A DNA stretch of 64,000 nt from Paenibacillus sp. RC334 (GTDB taxonomy: Bacteria > Bacillota > Bacilli > Paenibacillales > Paenibacillaceae), in assembly GCF_030034735.1 (NCBI RefSeq), contig NZ_CP125370.1:2232001-2296000 (forward strand), in the 5' to 3' direction. The notes under the pieces were generated by a model. That model searched no databases and was not told the origin of the DNA. It saw only the letters and a program-made list of their open reading frames with translations. Every line of letters begins with the position of its first letter. Within the stretch, counting starts at the first letter, position 1. The position numbers and the translations under genes were made by a program. Positions 35,708-44,197 of this stretch are shown here, in pieces.

Positions 35708-37900
35708 TTATGCGCTTCCTCCAGCCAAGCCGGGTCCGTTTTGACCTGTGCCCGGTTTCTGCAAGGAGCTGGTACCTGCTCGGGTATCGGCTTTTCCAGA
35801 AGTGGCAGCTCCTGCTGCTACAGCAGTTTTCTCTGCAAGTAAAGTTTCTTGTTCCGACGATGCACTAGAGGATGGATTTGTATCTGTTCCCGCCGTTCCT
35901 GACTGGAGCTGATACATCTGGAAGTAACGACCGCCCTGAGCCATGAGTTCGTCATGGTTACCGCGTTCGACAATCTCGCCCCGATGCAGCACCAGAATTT
36001 GGTCCGCACTGCGGATGGTCGACAAACGGTGAGCAATGATGAAGGTAGTACGCCCTTTCTTGAGCACCTCCAGCGCAGATTGGATAAGCGCCTCGGTTTC
36101 GGTATCAATATTGGCGGTAGCTTCATCGAGAATCAGAATCGCCGGATCAAAGGCCAACGCACGGGCGAAGGAAATGAGCTGACGCTGCCCGGCTGATAAA
36201 GTACTTCCTTTTTCGATCACTGGCTCGTCAAAGCCTTGCGGCAAATGGGCCAGCAGTTTGTCAGCCCCGACATCACACAGTGCTTTGTTCACCTGTTCTC
36301 TGGTAATCCGGCTGTCTCCCAGACTGACATTGGAGGCTACTGTACCTGTAAACAAATATGGATCTTGAAGAACGATACCCATATGATGGCGTAGCCACTG
36401 CTTTGGAATGTCCTTGACAGAGGTTCCGTCAATGGTGATCGTTCCTTTTTGCGGATCATAAAACCGGAACAGCAGGTTAATAATTGAGCTTTTTCCGGAT
36501 CCGGTATGTCCGACGAGTGCAACCGTTTGGCCGGGATGTGCAGTAAAGGAAATATGCTTAAGGACAGCATCCTTTTTGTAGGCAAAGGTTACGTCGTCGA
36601 ACTTCACCAGACCTTTGTAACGCGGCATCGTGCCGTCTGTTACCTGTTCTCCGGTTTCATCCATCAGTTCAAATACCCGTCCAGAGGATACGATTGATGT
36701 ATCCAGCACCGCAAGCTGGTTGACCATACCAGTCATCGGTTGGAACAGTCGTCCCAGTACATCGACGAAGGCGTATAGTACGCCTAGTGATACAGCACTG
36801 CCTGTCGTGCCAAGCGCCTCTGCTCCGAAATACCACAACACGACGGCAAAGGCAAGATTTCTCAGCACATTGACCAGATTGTGTGAAGTGAAGGCGTTCA
36901 AATTCAGCATTTTATTCTGATGCTTCATATAATCATCGTTCAGTTCTTCAAACTCATGTTGCGTTTGTTTCTGGTGCCGGAACACACGAATAATGGACAT
37001 CCCTTGAATAGATTCATTGATAATCGCATTAATCTCACTGAGCCGGGACCGAATGATCGTATTAAAGCGGGTGGCGACTTTGCGATACAGTACAATCCAC
37101 AAGATCAGTAGTGGTACAATGAACAGAGAGATCAGACCCAGTCTGAAGTCCAGCAAAAAGAGTGCGACATATACACCGGCCATCGTGACAATACCTGAAG
37201 TGAAGTTCGACAGTACGGCCACGAATAAATCTTTTACCGCTTCTGTGTCATTCGTAACACGGGATACGACCTTGCCTGCGGGCAGATTGTCAAAAAAGTA
37301 AACTGGCAACCGTTGAATGTGTGCATAGAGGTCAAGCCGAAGTTTTTGAATGACCTTGTTGGCCGAGGATTGCAGCCAGTAGGTTTTGCCAAATTCAGCA
37401 AAGATCGAAATGACCAGAAAGAAGCAATACCAGCCAATCAGTTGAAAGATACCGGGCATTTCCGGCTTGTAAAAGCTATACAGCTCATCGGCTGTCAAAG
37501 CCTTGGCATCATAGCGAAAGGTGTCGGAGCCGCGTGTCACCGTCAGCGTGCCGTTTGCAAAGGAGCGGTTACCGTCAGCCACCTGCACCGAACCATCAAT
37601 AAATACGAAGGATTTTCCAACTTGTAAAATCCTTGCTTCACGCCCTTTGGGCTCCCCGGCCTCAAAGCGGTCTTCACGCTTAAAATGGGTTCCGGCATAA
37701 CTTACGGTGCCGTCCACGCTAGTTGTCTCGTAAAATGGTTTTTCAATAGCGAGCATATGGTCGTCGATCATCGTTTTGGCGATGAAGGGTCCGGCCAGCT
37801 CGGCGGCTACCCCGATAGTCAATGCGATGAGTGCCGCGATAAAGCCAGCTTTGCTCGTCAGCGCATACTGGAATAGCCTTTTGCCGATATTGGGTTTCAT
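35708..37900 (-). CDS. bmrD: ABC exporter half with catalytic ATP site, BmrD/YheH-like
   Basis: This 730-aa ABC half-transporter has six membrane helices, and the loop after helix 1 is enlarged by a ~90-residue extracellular insert (residues ~55-145), a BmrD trait. The ATPase domain has Walker A GHTGSGKSS, signature LSAGQ, Walker B with catalytic Glu (LILDEATANID) and the H-loop IAHRLS. A Ser/Ala/Gly-rich tail of ~75 residues ends the protein, longer than in B. subtilis BmrD (673 aa). Its ATG overlaps the stop of the partner gene (TAATG). With it, it should form a heterodimeric multidrug exporter. Confidence 0.9.
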   Translation of the reverse strand: MKPNIGKRLFQYALTSKAGFIAALIALTIGVAAELAGPFIAKTMIDDHMLAIEKPFYETTSVDGTVSYAGTHFKREDRFEAGEPKGREARILQVGKSFVFIDGSVQVADGNRSFANGTLTVTRGSDTFRYDAKALTADELYSFYKPEMPGIFQLIGWYCFFLVISIFAEFGKTYWLQSSANKVIQKLRLDLYAHIQRLPVYFFDNLPAGKVVSRVTNDTEAVKDLFVAVLSNFTSGIVTMAGVYVALFLLDFRLGLISLFIVPLLILWIVLYRKVATRFNTIIRSRLSEINAIINESIQGMSIIRVFRHQKQTQHEFEELNDDYMKHQNKMLNLNAFTSHNLVNVLRNLAFAVVLWYFGAEALGTTGSAVSLGVLYAFVDVLGRLFQPMTGMVNQLAVLDTSIVSSGRVFELMDETGEQVTDGTMPRYKGLVKFDDVTFAYKKDAVLKHISFTAHPGQTVALVGHTGSGKSSIINLLFRFYDPQKGTITIDGTSVKDIPKQWLRHHMGIVLQDPYLFTGTVASNVSLGDSRITREQVNKALCDVGADKLLAHLPQGFDEPVIEKGSTLSAGQRQLISFARALAFDPAILILDEATANIDTETEALIQSALEVLKKGRTTFIIAHRLSTIRSADQILVLHRGEIVERGNHDELMAQGGRYFQMYQLQSGTAGTDTNPSSSASSEQETLLAEKTAVAAGAATSGKADTRAGTSSLQKPGTGQNGPGLAGGSA

Positions 37901-39669
37901 TAGGATACCTCCCCTGAGGTCAGAACAGATTCCACTTGCTGCCGTTCATACTGTTGACGGTACCATCCGTCCGTCTGAAGCAGCTCGTTGTGGGTTCCTT
38001 CCTCAATAATGCGTCCTTGCTCCAGCACGACGATCCGGTCTGCATGTTCTACAGCCGAGAGACGGTGAGTGGAGATCAGAGTTGTTTTACCCGAGCGTTT
38101 ACGCCGGATATTATCAATAATACGTGCTTCTGTTCGAGCATCAACCGCGGACAGTGCATCGTCTAGCACCAGAATATCCGGATCGCCGATAAAGGCGCGT
38201 GCCAGCGAAACACGTTGCTTCTGCCCGCCGGACAGGGCTATGCCTTTTTCTCCGACGAGTGTGTCCAGTCCATCGGACAGGGTGCCTAAATCCTGATCGA
38301 AAGCTGCGGTACGGATCGCTTCCATGATATCGTCATCATCTGCACGCGGTTTACCGAACTGAATGTTCTCACGCACTGATTTGGAGAACAGAATTTGCTC
38401 CTGTGGCACGTAGCCGATCCAGCTGTGCAGTTGTTCAACAGCAATGTCCTCCAGCCGAGTGCCAGAGATTAAAATGTCACCGCTACCCGTCGGGTATTCA
38501 TGCAGTAGCTGTTTGAGCAGGGTGGATTTCCCGCTGCCTGTTCGGCCGACGACACCTAGCGTTTCTCCACGTTTCAGCTCCAAATTCACATGTAACAGAT
38601 TGTCAACAGATGAGGTTGGATAACGGAAGGTAACATCTTTCATCGTAATGGACTCGGGGTGGTTAACCGTTACAGGCTGAGCTGCATCTTGTACGTCCGG
38701 CTCCACATGGAGAGTTTCGTTTACCCGATCGAGGGAAGCGCTACCGCGCTGCATAATGTTGATCAGTTCGCCAATGGCAAACATCGGCCAAATCATCATC
38801 CCCAGATACATGTTAAAGGATACCAGCTCGCCCAGTGTGATATCGTTATGAAATACCAGATAAATACCATATCCGAGCCCGATAACATAGCTAAGTCCTA
38901 CGCATAAGCGAATCGTCGGTTCGAAGAGAGCGTCCATCCGGGCGACCGCCAGATTTTTGCGAAATACGTCATCGGTAATATCGGCGAACCGTTTTTCATC
39001 CATCCTTTCCTGTACATAGGCGCGAATAACCCGGATACCTGCCACGGATTCCAGCACCTGGTCGTTCATATCGCCAAATGCATCCTGTGCCAGCGTGTAG
39101 CGCTCGTGAACGGCTTTGCCATAAATGCTCATTGCCAGTGCGATGAATGGCAGCGGCAGGACCGCCGCCAGTGTCAGCTTCCAGCTAATCAGGGTACCCA
39201 TGGCGACCAGCACGACGCTCAGGTAAACTGTAGAGTCAGTTAGCGTCAGCATGCCAAAGCCCGCAGTACTAGCGACAGAGCGAAGGTCGTTCGTAGCACG
39301 AGCCATCAGGTCACCAGTACGATTGCGTTCAAAAAATGGAGGTGTCATCCGCAGCAGATGGTTCATAAAGCGTGTGCGCAACAGGCGCTCCACCAGATTG
39401 GCACCCCCAAACAGCTTGTGCATCCATATGTACGTAATGTAGTAGATGACGGCAAGAATGCCTAAAATATAAAAAATATAATGCCAGAGCGAGGACCATG
39501 AAATTGAACCGCGTACGATCTCATCAATAGCGCTACCTAGCAGCCGAGGCGGAGCAAGCTCCAGCACGCCAACGGCGATCAGCAAAAACAGCCCAATCGA
39601 GTACCGGCTTCGTTCTCTTTTAAAAAACCAGCTTAAATTTTTGAGTACCGAAAACAAGAGGAATCCCAT
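37900..39669 (-). CDS. bmrC: ABC exporter half with degenerate ATP site, BmrC/YheI-like
   Basis: This 589-aa ABC half-transporter is the upstream partner. Walker A is GRTGSGKST and the signature is a full LSGGQ, but the residue after Walker B is Asp (ILVLDDALSAVD) instead of the catalytic Glu. That is the known asymmetry of BmrCD-type pairs: this Walker B with the partner's LSAGQ forms the degenerate site. ATG 39669 touches an AAAGG site, so TTG 39657 may be the true start. Expression is probably controlled by the leader peptide and attenuator upstream. Confidence 0.9.
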   Translation of the reverse strand: MGFLLFSVLKNLSWFFKRERSRYSIGLFLLIAVGVLELAPPRLLGSAIDEIVRGSISWSSLWHYIFYILGILAVIYYITYIWMHKLFGGANLVERLLRTRFMNHLLRMTPPFFERNRTGDLMARATNDLRSVASTAGFGMLTLTDSTVYLSVVLVAMGTLISWKLTLAAVLPLPFIALAMSIYGKAVHERYTLAQDAFGDMNDQVLESVAGIRVIRAYVQERMDEKRFADITDDVFRKNLAVARMDALFEPTIRLCVGLSYVIGLGYGIYLVFHNDITLGELVSFNMYLGMMIWPMFAIGELINIMQRGSASLDRVNETLHVEPDVQDAAQPVTVNHPESITMKDVTFRYPTSSVDNLLHVNLELKRGETLGVVGRTGSGKSTLLKQLLHEYPTGSGDILISGTRLEDIAVEQLHSWIGYVPQEQILFSKSVRENIQFGKPRADDDDIMEAIRTAAFDQDLGTLSDGLDTLVGEKGIALSGGQKQRVSLARAFIGDPDILVLDDALSAVDARTEARIIDNIRRKRSGKTTLISTHRLSAVEHADRIVVLEQGRIIEEGTHNELLQTDGWYRQQYERQQVESVLTSGEVS

Positions 39670-39760
39670 CCTTTCATGAAAAGCTCATGCGAGAGTTGTT
39701 GTGCCATTTTGAATAAACAATAAGGCTTGCTACCACTAGCTTCAATCCGGTAACAGGCGC

Positions 39761-39795
39761 AAAAAAGGCATACCGTCCGCAGACGATATGCCTTA
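39761..39795 (-). terminator. Attenuator before bmrC
   Basis: On the minus strand AAGGCATATCGTC pairs with GACGGTATGCCTT around a 4-nt loop, followed by T6. It lies between the leader peptide and bmrC. Confidence 0.85.
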
Positions 39796-39876
39796 AATCT
39801 CAATATCATATGGCGCGCAGATGTTTTCAGCACACTCACCACTGAAAAACTGCTCAAACGCAGGCAGCCACTCGTA

Positions 39877-39990
39877 TTAAACCATACAACGTGAATGGCC
39901 CAATTCTGAAGGATGCGTCAGGGGAGATGCTCCGGTATGAAGTTGTTGTGTTTGTAGAGTTGGGTAAAAGGCGAGATGAATGTTTAGCAC
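39877..39990 (-). CDS. Leader peptide (37 aa) of the bmrCD-type operon
   Basis: The gene begins with GTG (39990-39988) with AAAGGAG 7 nt upstream and ends TAA at 39879-39877. The peptide begins MLNIHLAFYPTLQTQQLH and ends GHSRCMV. It has no signal peptide. Its place, between a TTGACA promoter and a perfect terminator ahead of a drug exporter, fits a translation-sensing leader like BmrB. Translation is inferred from the strong RBS. Confidence 0.7.
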   Translation of the reverse strand: MLNIHLAFYPTLQTQQLHTGASPLTHPSELGHSRCMV

Positions 39991-40087
39991 CGGTAACACT
40001 CCTTTCTTCTTCGAATTGGATTCATTCTGAACATGAGTAATCGTTCAATTTGGTAATTAATTTCAAAATGGATCTCGTATGGTTGAA

Positions 40088-40116
40088 TCTTAACACCGTC
40101 TTTTGCGAATTGTCAA
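40088..40116 (-). promoter_or_regulatory. Promoter of the bmr leader
   Basis: Minus strand: TTGACA (40116-40111), 17-nt spacer, TTAAGA (40093-40088). Confidence 0.6.
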
Positions 40117-40174
40117 ACCTTTTTCAAAAAAATGTATATCGCTCGCTGGAGATTTTCACTTGAGTAAGGGGCGG

Positions 40175-40203
40175 TTGGTGGTCATTCTAAATCATGCTAT
40201 GAT
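40175..40203 (+). promoter_or_regulatory. Promoter of the HesB-like gene
   Basis: TTGGTG (40175-40180), 17-nt spacer, TATGAT (40198-40203) with an extended TGC. Confidence 0.5.
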
Positions 40204-40245
40204 ATAGTTAACAGGATGTAATTGTACAAGGAGATGAGCTAACGC

Positions 40246-40548
40246 ATGAGCATACAGGTAACTGAACCAGCGGCACAGTGGTACATCAAGGAGCTTGGTC
40301 TGAACCGTGGAGATACGATCCGTTTTTTTGCCCGCTATAGTTCCGGCGGTGGGTTACATCCGGGCTTTTCTCTGGGAATTGCCGTAGAGCCTCCGCAGCA
40401 CCCCGTATTACAACATGAAGCGGCTGGCATTACGTTTTATATGGAGGATCAGGATTACTGGTATTTGAAGGGTCATCATCTGGAAGTGAAGTATCTGGAG
40501 GAACATGACGACATTATTTACACGTATGCCGAGGAAGAGCAGTCTTAA
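40246..40548 (+). CDS. HesB/IscA-fold protein without cysteines (YneR-like)
   Basis: The 100-aa protein fits the HesB/YneR family: it begins MSIQVTEPAAQWYIKELG, has RFFARYSSGGGLHPGFSLGIAVE, and a later DYWYLKGHHLEVKY. Unlike IscA/SufA it lacks all Cys residues, so it should not carry an Fe-S cluster by the usual ligands. AAGGAGATGAG precedes ATG 40246. The function is unknown; a bidirectional terminator follows. Confidence 0.82.
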   Translation: MSIQVTEPAAQWYIKELGLNRGDTIRFFARYSSGGGLHPGFSLGIAVEPPQHPVLQHEAAGITFYMEDQDYWYLKGHHLEVKYLEEHDDIIYTYAEEEQS

Positions 40549-40599
40549 AGCTCTAACGTTAGAAATAGCGTGCAGGTTAACCGTTTAGGGACATGAAAA

Positions 40600-40657
40600 A
40601 GCGGCGGAGTATCGCATTACAGGGGATTAACCTGTATGTGATACTCCGCCGTTTTGT
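40600..40657. terminator. Bidirectional terminator
   Basis: GCGGCGGAGTATC pairs with GATACTCCGCCG plus an inner TACAGG/CCTGTA stem; A-run to the left, TTTTGTTG to the right. Confidence 0.8.
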
Positions 40658-40683
40658 TGTCCTTGGGGCGCGCGTGCTGCATG

Positions 40684-41196
40684 TTAAGGGTTGTTAGGCA
40701 TCGGACCATCCACTGCAAAATCAAAATCATCTATGTCGTACACATGTACAGGAACGGAAGCTTCAATAATGCGGTGAATCCAGTCCAGTTGATCAGTCAA
40801 AATGGGTAATTCTTCACGCTGGGCTGTTAGTACCAATTCAGTCTCGATTGGATCAAAATATTCTCCGTAATGCGCAGTATCGACGGCATTAATGACGATC
40901 AGCGAGGTGTTGGCGTCGAACAGGATGGGCAAGCTTTTGGCCCAAGGCATCTGAAGCGCGCGCCGAATTTTTTTCTGATTCAAAGGCTCCTCAAAATAGC
41001 TGATCAGTTCGCTTACCTTTCGCTTCACATGCTGATCGTCAACAGCATTTTCCATGAGCGGTTCCGTGCTATCCTGAAATTCGTATAGCTCCAGCAACGA
41101 TGTGTAAGGCACTATATATTCCACAGGGGCGGGAGTTGTAAGCAGTTGGCCATATATGGCAACCATTACAGCTTCCGTTACAAATTGTCGGGACAT
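40684..41196 (-). CDS. Uncharacterised 170-aa cytosolic protein
   Basis: I do not recognise the family with confidence. The start ATG (41196) follows a good AGGAGG on the minus strand. The protein is acidic, has no signal or membrane segment, and contains PVEYIVPYTSLLELYEF, YFEEPLNQKKIRRAL and an Asp-rich end (VYDIDDFDFAVDGP). It is a single gene between two terminator-like gaps. It looks real from its RBS, codon use and length. Confidence 0.65.
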   Translation of the reverse strand: MSRQFVTEAVMVAIYGQLLTTPAPVEYIVPYTSLLELYEFQDSTEPLMENAVDDQHVKRKVSELISYFEEPLNQKKIRRALQMPWAKSLPILFDANTSLIVINAVDTAHYGEYFDPIETELVLTAQREELPILTDQLDWIHRIIEASVPVHVYDIDDFDFAVDGPMPNNP

Positions 41197-41399
41197 CGGT
41201 CAAGCCTCCTGCATTTACCAAATTATGCGATAAGAGTATAACACAAAGCGGGACTGAATTCAGCCCTTCATGCAGATTGCTCCGGTTCATTCGTTTTTTA
41301 CGTTGACTGCCTTTTTCAATCTTATGTCTGCCGCTGGTCAAATACGTTTTTTTATAGATAGCATCTGCCAGCGGCCAGACAAAGGATACGTGGGAAAGC

Positions 41400-41843
41400 C
41401 TAAGTGCGTCCAATTAACAGCGACAGCAGCCCAGCGGCGATGAGCGGTCCTACAGGAACGCCTTTGAAGAAGGCGACACCAATTACAGTTCCGATAAGCA
41501 AACCCGTCACAATGATGGGCTGCCCGGACATCAGGGTTACTCCGCGGCCGCCAAGGTAGGCTACCAGGATGCCAATGGCAATAGCGAGCAGCGACTTCCA
41601 GTGAAGGAAGGACTCCATCACCTGGCTAATGCTGATTTTACCGCTGGCCAGTGGGGTCATCACACCAATGGTTAGAATGATGATCCCGATCGTCAATCCA
41701 TACTTTTCAAGCCAGGGGAAAGCAGTATGAAAATGGGTTACCCGAAGTAGCAGTAGTACTACCATGGCAATGGTGACGGTGGAATTGCCGCTGACAATTC
41801 CAAGACCAGCCAGTACCAGCAGTATGAGTGAACTGTAATCCAT
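41400..41843 (-). CDS. DUF441 membrane protein (YtwI-like)
   Basis: This 147-aa polytopic protein has four or five hydrophobic segments and the DUF441 features [20 protein letters not shown] and SGKISISQV. The family is conserved but has no known function. It lies 22 nt downstream of ypdA on the minus strand and is probably co-transcribed with it. Confidence 0.85.
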   Translation of the reverse strand: MDYSSLILLVLAGLGIVSGNSTVTIAMVVLLLLRVTHFHTAFPWLEKYGLTIGIIILTIGVMTPLASGKISISQVMESFLHWKSLLAIAIGILVAYLGGRGVTLMSGQPIIVTGLLIGTVIGVAFFKGVPVGPLIAAGLLSLLIGRT

Positions 41844-41865
41844 ATATGCGTTCTCCTTAGTTCAT

Positions 41866-42837
41866 TTAGCTTTGAATATGCTCAGCGATTTGGCGACCGT
41901 GCCAGCGGCCTGTTTCAATGAACACCTCATTGGCGTTGCTGCCTGAAGCGATGACACCCGCCACATATATACCCGGTATATTGGTCTCCATCGTGGAAGG
42001 ATCATATTCCGGTTTGTCCAGATCCTCGGCCATGTGGACACCCACAGACTCCAGCAGCTTCCGTTCCGGGTGAAACCCGGTGAGTGCCAGTACAAAATCA
42101 TTTTCGAGTCGGAAAGCTGCTGTCTCCAACGGGGTGACCACTACATAATCCGGATGAATCTCAGTGATGCGGGCGCCCAGATGGAGCGTGATTTTCCCTT
42201 TTTGCACCATACTGTCGAACAGTGGACGAACCCACGGCTTAATGTATTCAGACAGTTCGGTTCTGCGATACACCATGTCAATTGTAGCTCCGACACGTAC
42301 GAGTTCCATCGCTGCATCCACCGCAGAGTTGCTGCCGCCGATGATTGCGACCCGCGTACCGGTATAGGGATGGGCTTCACTGAAATAATGAGTAACTTTA
42401 TCTAATTGTTCCCCGGGAATGCCCAAATAGTTCGGATGATCAAAATATCCTGTAGCCACGACGACATAGCGTGACGAATACGTTTTGGCTATTCCCTGCT
42501 TGCTCACTGTATGTACAGTAAATGTAGCGTCATCCTGTCGTGTGATTGTTTTTGCTTCCTCGTAATGACGGACGTTCAGGTTATAATGTGTCGCTACCTT
42601 GCGGTAATACGCCAGTGCTTCATGACGGTAAGGTTTGTCATTAGGCGTACTGAACGGAACATCGCCAATTTCCAGCAGTTCAGCCGTGCTGAAAAACTGC
42701 ATGTTTGTCGGGTACAGAAAAATGGAGTGAACAATGTTACTTTTTTCGATAATGACGGTTTGCAAGCCTCTGCGACTGCATTCGATTGCAGCGGACAGCC
42801 CGCAAGGCCCGCCTCCGATAATGACTACGTCGTGCAT
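41866..42837 (-). CDS. ypdA: YpdA-family bacillithiol-disulfide reductase
   Basis: The 323-aa flavoprotein has an FAD-binding GGGPCGLSAAIE at the N-terminus, an NAD(P)-binding GGSNSAVDAA in the middle, and a C-terminal GIYVAGVIASGSNANEVFIE. It lacks the CxxC of thioredoxin reductase; family members reduce oxidised bacillithiol using NADPH, and a conserved Cys (here in GGGPC) is implicated. The start is set at ATG 42837, with GGGAGG upstream, 22 codons inside the longest frame. The length matches B. subtilis YpdA (324 aa). A DUF441 gene follows in the same direction. Confidence 0.9.
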   Translation of the reverse strand: MHDVVIIGGGPCGLSAAIECSRRGLQTVIIEKSNIVHSIFLYPTNMQFFSTAELLEIGDVPFSTPNDKPYRHEALAYYRKVATHYNLNVRHYEEAKTITRQDDATFTVHTVSKQGIAKTYSSRYVVVATGYFDHPNYLGIPGEQLDKVTHYFSEAHPYTGTRVAIIGGSNSAVDAAMELVRVGATIDMVYRRTELSEYIKPWVRPLFDSMVQKGKITLHLGARITEIHPDYVVVTPLETAAFRLENDFVLALTGFHPERKLLESVGVHMAEDLDKPEYDPSTMETNIPGIYVAGVIASGSNANEVFIETGRWHGRQIAEHIQS

Positions 42838-43152
42838 CTCGATGAACCTCCCGTTGTATTGGTCTGTTGCGCCAGTTTTGCAGTAGTATGTAAGAAGTTT
42901 CAATGCGCTAATTCACAAAAAATTGAAAAGGCGAAACAATTGAATATATGCAATCTCTGCACAAAAGTCAAGTAATATCATCCTACCGCAATGCGTACAC
43001 AATATCCAGCCGTTTTCAGAAAGAAGTAAAAGAATGATACGATTGACATACATTTTTAACGTACATATAATTAGATGTGTATCTATTATGATGTGTTTAT
43101 TTTTTACGGTAAATATACGGAAAGTATGTAGTGATGAAAAGAGGGGTTAACG
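42838..43152. other. Divergent intergenic region ypdA / arsR-type gene
   Basis: The 315 bases hold the arsR-type promoter at 43044-43072. No clear minus-strand promoter for ypdA was found. The stretch is AT-rich, with no further gene. Confidence 0.5.
43044..43072 (+). promoter_or_regulatory. Perfect consensus sigma-A promoter
   Basis: TTGACA (43044-43049), 17-nt spacer, TATAAT (43067-43072), 80 nt before the ArsR-type regulator. Confidence 0.8.
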
Positions 43153-43749
43153 ATGCAACTGGATAAAATGGTCAATTATCATAAAGCGCTTGCTGATCCA
43201 ACGCGTATGCGTATATTGCTGCTCTTGTCACGTGGAGAGATGCATGGTCAGGCTTTGGCAGAAAAACTGAATTTATCCCAACCGACTGTCACGCATCATG
43301 CTTCCAAGCTTCGTGAGGCGGGGTTAATCAAGGAGCGACGTGATAAGAATACGGTATATTTCACACTGAATCCTGAACTGATCCGGCAGCATGCCGAGGC
43401 GACAGTGCGGTTTATTTTTGAAAAAGGAGAGGGGGAGGAAGAAATGTCAGAGGTTAATGAAACGCTGGAAGCGACAGTCTTGCGTAATTTTTTTTCCAAG
43501 GACGGCAAGTTGCGTCAAATTCCCTCGCAATACAAGAAGAAGCTGATCGTGCTTCAATTGCTGGCAGAAAAGCTGGAGCCGGGTCGCGTGTATCCTGAAC
43601 GTGAGCTAAACGAGTGGATTAAGCAGTACCATGAGGACTTTGCGACGATTCGGCGTGAGCTGATTATGCATCAGTTTATGTACAGGGAACGTGAAATGTA
43701 TGAATTGAATCCACGTGAGATGTGGACACGCTGGGATCAAGTGCGCTAA
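43153..43749 (+). CDS. ArsR-type regulator with DUF2087 domain
   Basis: The 198-aa protein has an N-terminal ArsR winged helix (KALADPTRMRILLLLSRGE, LSQPTVTHHASKLREAGLI) and a C-terminal DUF2087 domain (LRQIPSQYKKKLIVLQLL; YPERELNEWIKQYHEDF). No Cys metal site is visible, so it is probably not a metal sensor. The DUF2087 part often occurs in such fusions and its ligand is unknown. RBS GAGGGG precedes ATG 43153. Its targets are unknown; the promoter is an exact consensus, so it may be self-repressed. Confidence 0.87.
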   Translation: MQLDKMVNYHKALADPTRMRILLLLSRGEMHGQALAEKLNLSQPTVTHHASKLREAGLIKERRDKNTVYFTLNPELIRQHAEATVRFIFEKGEGEEEMSEVNETLEATVLRNFFSKDGKLRQIPSQYKKKLIVLQLLAEKLEPGRVYPERELNEWIKQYHEDFATIRRELIMHQFMYREREMYELNPREMWTRWDQVR

Positions 43750-43790
43750 AAGCAACTTGAAAAAGATTTAAAAAAAGGTTTGCAGCAGAC

Positions 43791-43819
43791 TTGACAGACG
43801 ATTTCAGGACTTGTATGAT
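43791..43819 (+). promoter_or_regulatory. Promoter of the 22-codon leader
   Basis: TTGACA (43791-43796), 17-nt spacer, TATGAT (43814-43819). Confidence 0.75.
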
Positions 43820-43849
43820 TAAGGAAATTTTAGGAGGAGGCGATGTTAT

Positions 43850-43918
43850 ATGCGTACGAACATGAATGGATTGGTTCAGCAGCAGTATGACGTTGTCTCC
43901 CGCACGGATGATGCATAG
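43850..43918 (+). CDS. Putative leader peptide (22 aa)
   Basis: ATG 43850 lies 9 nt after TAGGAGGAGG, a very strong RBS. The peptide is MRTNMNGLVQQQYD followed by VVSRTDDA, ending TAG 43916-43918. An overlapping 15-codon frame from ATG 43843 (MLYAYEHEWIGSAAV) uses the same RBS less well. The peptide has no known family. Confidence 0.5.
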   Translation: MRTNMNGLVQQQYDVVSRTDDA

Positions 43919-43981
43919 TTGAAGACTATATGAAATAAGTATAGTTTTTACATGGCATTCGGTTGAGCAGTAGAACCGATG

Positions 43982-44016
43982 AAATCCGCAGGGAGTGATT
44001 CCCTGCGGATTTTTTT
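43982..44016 (+). terminator. First attenuator/terminator
   Basis: AATCCGCAGGGA (43983-43994) pairs with TCCCTGCGGATT (44000-44011), then T5. Confidence 0.85.
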
Positions 44017-44060
44017 ATGATTAGGGTCTTGGGATAGCCTCGGCCTGAATCATACACCCT

Positions 44061-44088
44061 CCGCAGGGGTTTTCCCTGCGGATTTTTT
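44061..44088 (+). terminator. Second attenuator/terminator
   Basis: CCGCAGGG (44061-44068) pairs with CCCTGCGG (44074-44081), then ATTTTTT. The arm repeats the core of the first hairpin. Confidence 0.85.
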
Positions 44089-44197
44089 GCGTTTTTTGCT
44101 CGCGGGAGAGAACATTTACAAGCACCGAGTAACACGGAAATAAAAAAACATCAACTTTAAACATCAGCAATAAACGATGATTCACAGGAGGAAAACA

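Larger units (their letters stand above)
39670..40245 (-). promoter_or_regulatory. Attenuation leader of the bmrCD-type operon
   Basis: This 576-nt gap holds, on the minus strand in order: a promoter (40088-40116), an ~80-nt leader, a 37-codon peptide gene (39877-39990), and an attenuator (39761-39795) about 90 nt before bmrC. The yneR-like gene's promoter faces the other way at 40175-40203. The arrangement is like that of bmrB-bmrC-bmrD in B. subtilis, where ribosome stalling on the leader relieves termination. The leader peptide sequence itself need not be conserved. Confidence 0.7.
43750..44197 (+). promoter_or_regulatory. Leader region of the RsgA-type GTPase gene
   Basis: This 448-nt gap holds a promoter (43791-43819), a strong RBS and a 22-codon peptide gene (43850-43918), then two intrinsic terminators with near-identical arms (43982-44016 and 44061-44088), and finally the RBS of the GTPase. 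No strong promoter was seen after the terminators. The layout is that of ribosome-sensing attenuation (inference). The short gene could also be an independent unit. Confidence 0.55.

Noticed and set aside
40246..40548. Fe-S assembly scaffold (IscA/SufA) assignment
   Set aside because: The protein has the HesB-like fold signature but no Cys residues at all.
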